Shown here: piece by piece, positions 6,297 through 9,256 of the stretch | Layout: each line of letters begins with the position of its first letter | Numbering within the stretch: the first letter of the stretch is position 1 | Assembly (NCBI GenBank): GCA_002424305.1 | Contig: DIQZ01000073.1 | Location: 1 to 9,256, forward strand | Length of the DNA: 9,256 nt | Reading direction: 5' to 3' | Origin: Firmicutes bacterium UBA5449 | Lineage (GTDB): Bacteria; Bacillota; SHA-98; UBA4971 | Notes under the pieces: model-generated | The model's input: the letters and a program-made list of their open reading frames with translations, nothing else | Database searches by the model: none | What the model was told of the DNA's origin: nothing | Translations under genes and position numbers: made by a program

Positions 6297-6643
6297 ATGG
6301 GTCAGGAGTTGCAGGATGTCTTTAGAGTAGTGGATAAGGATTGACATCGCCGCAATCGGCTTCCCTTAAATCACTTGAAGACTATGTTCTCTGTGCAAAA
6401 CTGTCGTTCTGCCAGTCTTGGAGGACATGTTGATGAGTGTGACGCTTGCGCTCATGTGAAGATCGCGTACAACTCTTGCCGAAGTCGGAATGTCCTAAGC
6501 GTTACGGTCTAGCCAAGAAACGTTAGCTTTTGGAAAGAGAGCACGACTTGGTCCTAGTCAGCTATTTCCATGTGGTTCTTACGATTCCGGATTCGTTGAA
6601 TCGGATCGTGCTTTGAAACCAGGGCGTAGAGAAAAGCTATAAG
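6297..6643 (+). pseudogene. IS91-family transposase pseudogene (N-terminal part only)
   Basis: ATG 6297 opens MGQELQDVFRVVDKD and meets an in-frame TGA (6342-6344). The same frame continues RLPLNHLKTMFSVQNCRSASLGGHVDECDACAHVKIAYNSCRSR, written here in parts: C-R-S-A-S-L-G-G-H-V, then DECDACAHVKIAYNSCRSR. This is the zinc-binding N-terminal domain of IS91 transposases (GGHVDECDxCGHxxISYNSCRNRHCPKC). About 6488 a small deletion removes the RH codons and shifts the frame. The reading then continues CPKRYGLAKKR, a TAG (6524-6526), LLEREHDL, YFHVVLTIPDSLNRIVL, a TGA (6614-6616), and NQGVEKSYK. FHVVxTIPDxLN is the hallmark start of the Y1 transposase domain. The catalytic HUH and Tyr regions further on are absent. 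It directly follows the recombinase remnant. Confidence 0.85.
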
Positions 6644-6999
6644 TTGAACTCCTCAACTCCCTCTCCCCTATTCCTCACAGCTTTCCTGTACAGCATTTCT
6701 GTCTGCTATTGGTCTTCTATAGACGACAAAGCCCCTGTACACCCTATATTGAAAAGGCATGAATACTTGTGCTTAGGGTTATCGCCCAAAGTGCATATTC
6801 CTATAGCCTCGATTCTACTTCCATTGCTGGAAAACATCACGCCTAGCTTACATGGAGTATTAGTAAAGCTGAGTCCCCTGTGGTATGTTGATCGAACTTT
6901 GCATGCTTTATCCAATGCACTCAACTACTAATGGGCTACCAAGCAATGAAAGTCATATGAAGCCACGATGAATCCTGGCATCACGACCCACCAAAACAT
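6644..6999. other. Stretch after the transposase break, no supported gene
   Basis: These 356 bases contain open frames on both strands (6644-6931 rightward, 6706-6924 leftward) that share the same DNA. Neither has a ribosome binding site, and the leftward one starts at a TTG immediately after a stop codon. No IS91 transposase residues can be followed past 6643. I see no terminator or repeat. Confidence 0.45.
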
Positions 7000-7212
7000 A
7001 TGCAAACTTACTGCGTTGCGATTGAGTCGCACAAAAAGCAGGAATTGCGCGGAAAAACTCGAAATGTATTGCTAATACACTTTATGGAAGCAGTTGAACA
7101 AAAGAGATACCTAACATCTAATTCCCAGCACATTACTGCTAAAGAAATTGAGACATATGACCCTAAAATATCATACAGGGGAGGTGAGGTTTTTGAGAAA
7201 AGAGACAAATAA
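7000..7212 (+). CDS. Small hypothetical protein, overlaps the next gene
   Basis: The frame gives 70 residues, lysine- and glutamate-rich with no hydrophobic segment, and belongs to no family I recognise. It has no Shine-Dalgarno site before ATG 7000, and the frame is open upstream only to 6961, so a different start is not obvious. Its last 20 bases overlap the next gene, and the next gene's strong RBS lies inside it. That would couple the two if this ORF is translated. It could equally be a leader reading frame or an accident. Confidence 0.35.
   Translation: MQTYCVAIESHKKQELRGKTRNVLLIHFMEAVEQKRYLTSNSQHITAKEIETYDPKISYRGGEVFEKRDK
7178..7189 (+). promoter_or_regulatory. Strong Shine-Dalgarno site that selects a TTG start
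   Basis: GGGGAGGTGAGG ends just before a T run and TTG at 7193-7195. The core GGAGGT is 7 nt from this TTG. Earlier in-frame starts, TTG 7148, ATG 7157 and GTG 7184, have no such site or overlap it. TTG 7193 is therefore the best start for the 162-residue gene. Confidence 0.65.
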
Positions 7213-7681
7213 GGTCAGATGCGAAATAGCAGGTTCTTCAAAAGAAGCGTTTATCAAACACGTAGAATCAAAGCTATTCAAAGGCTCCACCGTTGCTAAA
7301 GCGATTCCAGAAATCCTTAGTAGCGCTGGACACATTCTGTCGTGGTACGAAGCAGATACTTCAGACATGGATACTAACAGGAAGCATATCTTTTGGATCC
7401 TCACAGAAACACGCCTAGTGCAGATAGAAACAGATATGCTCAATAAGGTCATGTCTACGGTCAAGCCTACAGTCGTATCTGTTTCATATTGCAGAGATGA
7501 AATCGTTCGTGTCGACAAGGCATTTGAACTCAAACTTGATCACAAGAAAGGAAATACTGCAGAGCTGAAAAACGTCTGTATCCGATTCAAATCAGAGAAT
7601 CCAGTGAAATTACAGAGACCCGAGGCACAAGACGAACACGACATAGAGAATTTCGTCAAGCTGACAAACCTTCTAGGGTGA
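7193..7681 (+). CDS. Hypothetical protein, possible bacterial PH-like domain
   Basis: The product is 162 residues from TTG 7193, chosen for the RBS at 7178-7189. I do not recognise the gene by name. Residues 47-133 read as alternating strands (HILSWYEAD, KHIFWILTETRLVQIETD, PTVVSVSYCRDEIVRVD, FELKLDH, LKNVCIRF) followed by a C-terminal helix (151-161, IENFVKLTNLL). The phrase W-x-LTxxRLVxIETD followed by a strand and EI-x-V resembles the bacterial PH domain (bPH, YokE-like) pattern, and a closing helix fits that fold. This is a fold guess, not an assignment. No signal peptide or membrane segment is seen, so it is probably cytoplasmic. It overlaps the 70-residue ORF by 20 nt, and no terminator is evident after it. 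Confidence 0.6.
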   Translation: MRKETNKVRCEIAGSSKEAFIKHVESKLFKGSTVAKAIPEILSSAGHILSWYEADTSDMDTNRKHIFWILTETRLVQIETDMLNKVMSTVKPTVVSVSYCRDEIVRVDKAFELKLDHKKGNTAELKNVCIRFKSENPVKLQRPEAQDEHDIENFVKLTNLLG

Positions 7682-8089
7682 CTGAGGTAAGCAACATACC
7701 CTGATCAAAATCTACGCCTTCTTGACTCACCAACCGCCTAACGCATGGTAAGCCCTTTCTAAGTTCTAAGATCTTCAGAAAAGCCACTAAACATTAACCC
7801 ACTTTACTTGACTCAAAGCAGAATTAAAGCTCGCAGATCAGGCCACAATGAGACACCACCATGGAATAGCCTACTAGTGGATGCTTCACTACAGACAGAC
7901 AACATCTTATCTTCAGTTGAATTACTCAAGAGCCAATGAAATTGACACCGACCTTTGCAATCGCTCAGTTCGCTCCATACAGTGCAAGACCGAGATTAGA
8001 CACATTATCACGGGCCGATAGTCTATGAATAAAGACGTGCGGAAGCACATGCGGTGTGGCCATAGCGTGTATAAGCCTTTTCAAAGGAC

Positions 8090-8120
8090 CAAGTAGAACT
8101 GAGCTGCCGGGCTCTACTTG
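8090..8120. repeat. Hairpin with perfect 8-bp stem
   Basis: CAAGTAGA (8090-8097) pairs perfectly with TCTACTTG (8113-8120). An alternative inner pairing uses GAGC (8101-8104) with GCTC (8111-8114). No T run follows in either direction, so it is not a classic terminator. It lies about 110 bases before the 107-residue gene. Confidence 0.45.
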
Positions 8121-8159
8121 TGGTAGTCAGCATCTACGTCAGCTCTATTTCGAACACCC

Positions 8160-8188
8160 TTAGCATGTGATGCATTTATCAATACAAC
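8160..8188 (+). promoter_or_regulatory. Possible sigma-A promoter for the 107-residue gene
   Basis: TTAGCA (8160-8165, 4 of 6 to TTGACA) and TACAAC (8183-8188, 4 of 6 to TATAAT) are separated by exactly 17 bases. Transcription would begin about 8195, shortly before the RBS at 8213-8222. The match is weak and comes from inspection only. Confidence 0.3.
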
Positions 8189-8228
8189 TCCAAACGAAAA
8201 ACCTACCGTAACAAGGAGGTGAAATGCA

Positions 8229-8552
8229 ATGCCATATAGAGATCTGATTGAGGAGCCTGAAAAAGTGATCGAAGTTTACTCATGTAGGATTAGGAGTATA
8301 CCTAGAAGGATCAGGGTAACAATTGAGAAGTCTTCTGCAGATAGTTACCTCGGAACAACAGACTGCAAGATTCAGAACCCGTGTCAAGCAACTCCGTACA
8401 GAAACTCCAATACTAGCTTGACAGCAGAAGATGCTTTTCGACAGGCCATAACAGGCATAACTTGTTACTTACCGCCTGACTCAGAAAAGCTAAAGGAGAC
8501 TTTGGTCATCTTCGATGATGGTGAGAAGCATTATTGTCAGGTTGAAGATTAG
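8229..8552 (+). CDS. Hypothetical protein, 107 residues
   Basis: The ATG at 8229 follows AAGGAGGTGA (8213-8222), near-perfect in sequence with 6 nt spacing. An earlier ATG at 8224 opens only a 7-codon frame. Residues 23-33 (IPRRIRVTIEK) and 39-54 (SYLGTTDCKIQNPCQA) read as beta strands. TPYR (55-58), a helix (66-78, AEDAFRQAITGIT) and a further strand (91-105) follow. I recall unnamed small Bacillota proteins with a similar GxTxYKIQxPxQATPYR-like stretch, but know no function. The protein is soluble with no signal peptide. It is monocistronic, with a terminator-like hairpin 45 bases after the stop. Confidence 0.65.
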   Translation: MPYRDLIEEPEKVIEVYSCRIRSIPRRIRVTIEKSSADSYLGTTDCKIQNPCQATPYRNSNTSLTAEDAFRQAITGITCYLPPDSEKLKETLVIFDDGEKHYCQVED

Positions 8553-8597
8553 GTGACAAAGCACCTGTTGTGAAAAACTACATCTTAAAAGAGGTGT

Positions 8598-8662
8598 CGG
8601 CAGTTTCGGCGAATCTTTAAGAGTCCGAGCTGCCGCGCTCTTTCTTTTCGCTTTTATTTTCC
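8598..8662 (+). terminator. Terminator-like hairpin after the 107-residue gene
   Basis: CGGCAGTTTCGG (8598-8609) pairs with CCGAGCTGCCG (8625-8635) with a single one-base bulge and a 15-base loop. The region after the stem is T-rich (TTTCTTTTCG, then TTTTATTTT, to about 8662) but interrupted, and starts about 6 bases late. This fits an imperfect intrinsic terminator for the gene ending at 8552. Confidence 0.6.
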
Positions 8663-8740
8663 TTGAAGCCCAAAATAGAAGTAAGGAAATAGCTAATTAA
8701 AGCTGTATTTTTGCCAATAAACACAGCTGCAACATCTGAC

Positions 8741-8846
8741 AGAACATGGTATGACTCCCCATATTTCTCATTAACTGGTACAATAGTATTAACCTAATAG
8801 AATTACGAAGGCTTTTCTACTTTTGCGCTTCGTTGCAAGAAAGTGG
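8741..8846 (+). mobile_element. Second, eroded copy of the IS91-unit leader
   Basis: Three words of the leader at 5411-5467 recur here in the same order and almost the same spacing: CATATTTCT then CATTA (5411-5425, here 8760-8773), TATTAACC (5441-5448, here 8787-8794) and AAGGCT (5462-5467, here 8808-8813). The offsets are 3349, 3346 and 3346 bases. The end of the leader, GCAAGGAAAGTGG (5559-5571), recurs as GCAAGAAAGTGG (8835-8846) after a loss of about 70 bases between GGCT and CTTTTCT. No integrase residues follow, so only the leader survives. Confidence 0.55.
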
Positions 8847-8874
8847 CGTTCTTGGGCAAGGGAAGGATGATACC

Positions 8875-8931
8875 GAGTAACGTAGTTCATCCATACCACT
8901 AAGACGTTACCGTAGTCATCATGGAGTAACG
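8875..8931. repeat. Cluster of GTAACG repeats before the PLD-helicase gene
   Basis: AGTAACG occurs at 8876-8882 and 8925-8931, and the inverse ACGTTAC at 8904-8910 pairs perfectly with GTAACGT at 8877-8883. CGTAGTTCATC (8881-8891) and CGTAGTCATC (8911-8920) form an imperfect direct repeat with 30-base spacing. The cluster ends 47 bases before the GTG start of the next gene and could be an operator array. No promoter can be placed with confidence. Confidence 0.4.
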
Positions 8932-8977
8932 ACGCTGGGGTGATTTGAGCACTAATTGGGGGGGAGGACCTGATTCC

Positions 8978-9256
8978 GTGGCAACCTTACTTGACAACAA
9001 AACATATGGGAAAGTTGGTGAGGCGCTTGCCTCAAACATTGGTTCGAACGCCCAACTGTCCATAGTTTCTAGCTCATTTTCTATGTACGCCTACTGGTTG
9101 CTTAAACACCGGCTCGCGAAAGCCTCTTCGATACGGATCCTGGTTCCCTGGTCAATTAATTTGACATCGACAACAGATCCGTCGGATCACGTATTCCGCG
9201 TATCCGGTCTTGTGGGAAGTGACGGAGATCGGCGACATCGCAACACTCTTAACATG
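8978..9256 (+). CDS. N-terminus of a PLD-domain helicase-like protein (partial)
   Basis: GTG 8978 follows GGGGAGG (8961-8967) at 10 nt, and the frame stays open for 93 codons to the window edge. The opening LLDNKTYGKVGEALASNI (4-21), LSIVSSSFSMYAYWLLKHRL (27-46) and IRILVP (51-56), then GSDGDRRHRNTLNM (80-93), match the start of large Bacillota and proteobacterial proteins. In those a phospholipase D-like domain (LDN-x-GKV-x-DEL, LSI-x-FSIYA, LR-x-L, DRRFRNxLNMTRIA) precedes a SNF2/DEAD-type helicase. The PLD HxK motifs and helicase motifs would lie beyond the window. Known relatives often sit beside an adenine-specific methyltransferase in restriction or defence loci, which is inference here. 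The cytoplasm is the expected location. Confidence 0.6.
   Translation, partial: MATLLDNKTYGKVGEALASNIGSNAQLSIVSSSFSMYAYWLLKHRLAKASSIRILVPWSINLTSTTDPSDHVFRVSGLVGSDGDRRHRNTLNM

Larger units (their letters stand above)
5364..6643 (+). mobile_element. IS91-like unit: leader, tyrosine recombinase and Y1 transposase remnants
   Basis: In many Bacillota an IS91-family Y1-type (rolling-circle) transposase gene follows a tyrosine recombinase gene within one element. Here the same order appears in broken form: a leader (5364-5578), a recombinase pseudogene (5579-6293), and 3 bases later the start of the transposase pseudogene (6297-6643). The transposase is lost after its zinc-binding N-terminal domain and the first part of the Y1 region, so the right end is missing. 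The left boundary is an estimate from the AAAGTG motif and the leader repeat. IS91 elements lack terminal inverted repeats, so no clean ends are expected. The unit is certainly not autonomous now. Confidence 0.65.
7682..8228. other. Gene-free stretch with two hairpins and a possible promoter
   Basis: There are 547 bases with no supported gene. CTTGACTCA occurs twice (near 7721 and 7808), possibly by chance. CCTTT/AAAGG (8076-8087) and CAAGTAGA/TCTACTTG (8090-8120) form neighbouring hairpins. The second encloses GAGCTGCCGGGCTCT, nearly repeated in the terminator at 8627-8641. A possible promoter and the RBS of the next gene follow. Confidence 0.45.

Noticed and set aside
6644..6931. Overlapping frames on both strands (95 codons rightward, 72 leftward)
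   Set aside because: Neither has an RBS. The leftward one begins at a TTG immediately after a TAG, and they cannot both be genes. No family was recognised.
7171..7533. Reverse-strand frame of 120 codons
   Set aside because: Shadow of the TTG-started gene at 7193-7681, which has a strong RBS.
9041..9049. GGTTCGAAC, identical to a tRNA T-loop
   Set aside because: No acceptor stem or anticodon arm surrounds it, and it lies in the coding frame of the PLD-helicase start.
1..9256. CRISPR array
   Set aside because: No regularly spaced repeats of 23-40 bases are present on either strand.

Overview
The window looks like an accessory, partly decayed stretch of a Bacillota (Firmicutes) chromosome of moderate GC. 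The case for this is near-consensus Shine-Dalgarno sites (AGGAGG, GGGAGGT, AAGGAGGTGA), use of TTG and GTG starts, and gene families typical of soil or spore-forming Bacillota. I cannot name a genus. Coding density is low: intact-looking genes are separated by 300-1000 base stretches, and several genes carry frameshifts, nonsense codons or deletions.

Layout. 1-701 (+): the end of a membrane protein gene, a small three-segment membrane protein (100-435), and an overlapping ORF (387-701) that resembles the extracytoplasmic beta domain of a small lipoprotein family but has no signal peptide. 752-1129 (+): a decayed MNT-type nucleotidyltransferase. 1143-2153 (-): a complete HNH endonuclease (HNH_2 type). 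A perfect 12-bp inverted repeat lies just upstream of it. 2562-3116 (-): an unknown 184-residue protein with a C-terminal membrane anchor. 3117-4098: no confident gene, several hairpins. 4099-4923 (-): an AT-rich gene of the DUF6414 type, between GC-rich, hairpin-rich blocks. 5364-6643 (+): the broken remains of an IS91-like unit made of a non-coding leader, a tyrosine recombinase pseudogene and the N-terminal part of a Y1-type (IS91) transposase pseudogene. 7000-7681 (+): two overlapping small genes, the second with a TTG start and a possible bacterial PH-like domain. 8229-8552 (+): a 107-residue hypothetical gene with an excellent RBS, followed by a terminator-like hairpin. 8741-8846: a second, more eroded copy of the IS91-unit leader. 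8978-end (+): the first 93 codons of a protein that matches the start of the PLD-domain helicases often found in restriction or defence loci.

How it fits together: this looks like a genomic plasticity zone where IS91-like elements inserted and decayed next to stand-alone nuclease, nucleotidyltransferase and helicase genes. The single-gene DUF6414 island, the HNH gene with its inverted repeat and the PLD-helicase at the right edge are the parts most likely to be functional. I found no CRISPR array, no tRNA or rRNA, and no complete multi-gene system whose function I can assert. All assignments come from reading the sequence and from memory of protein families; no search was run.
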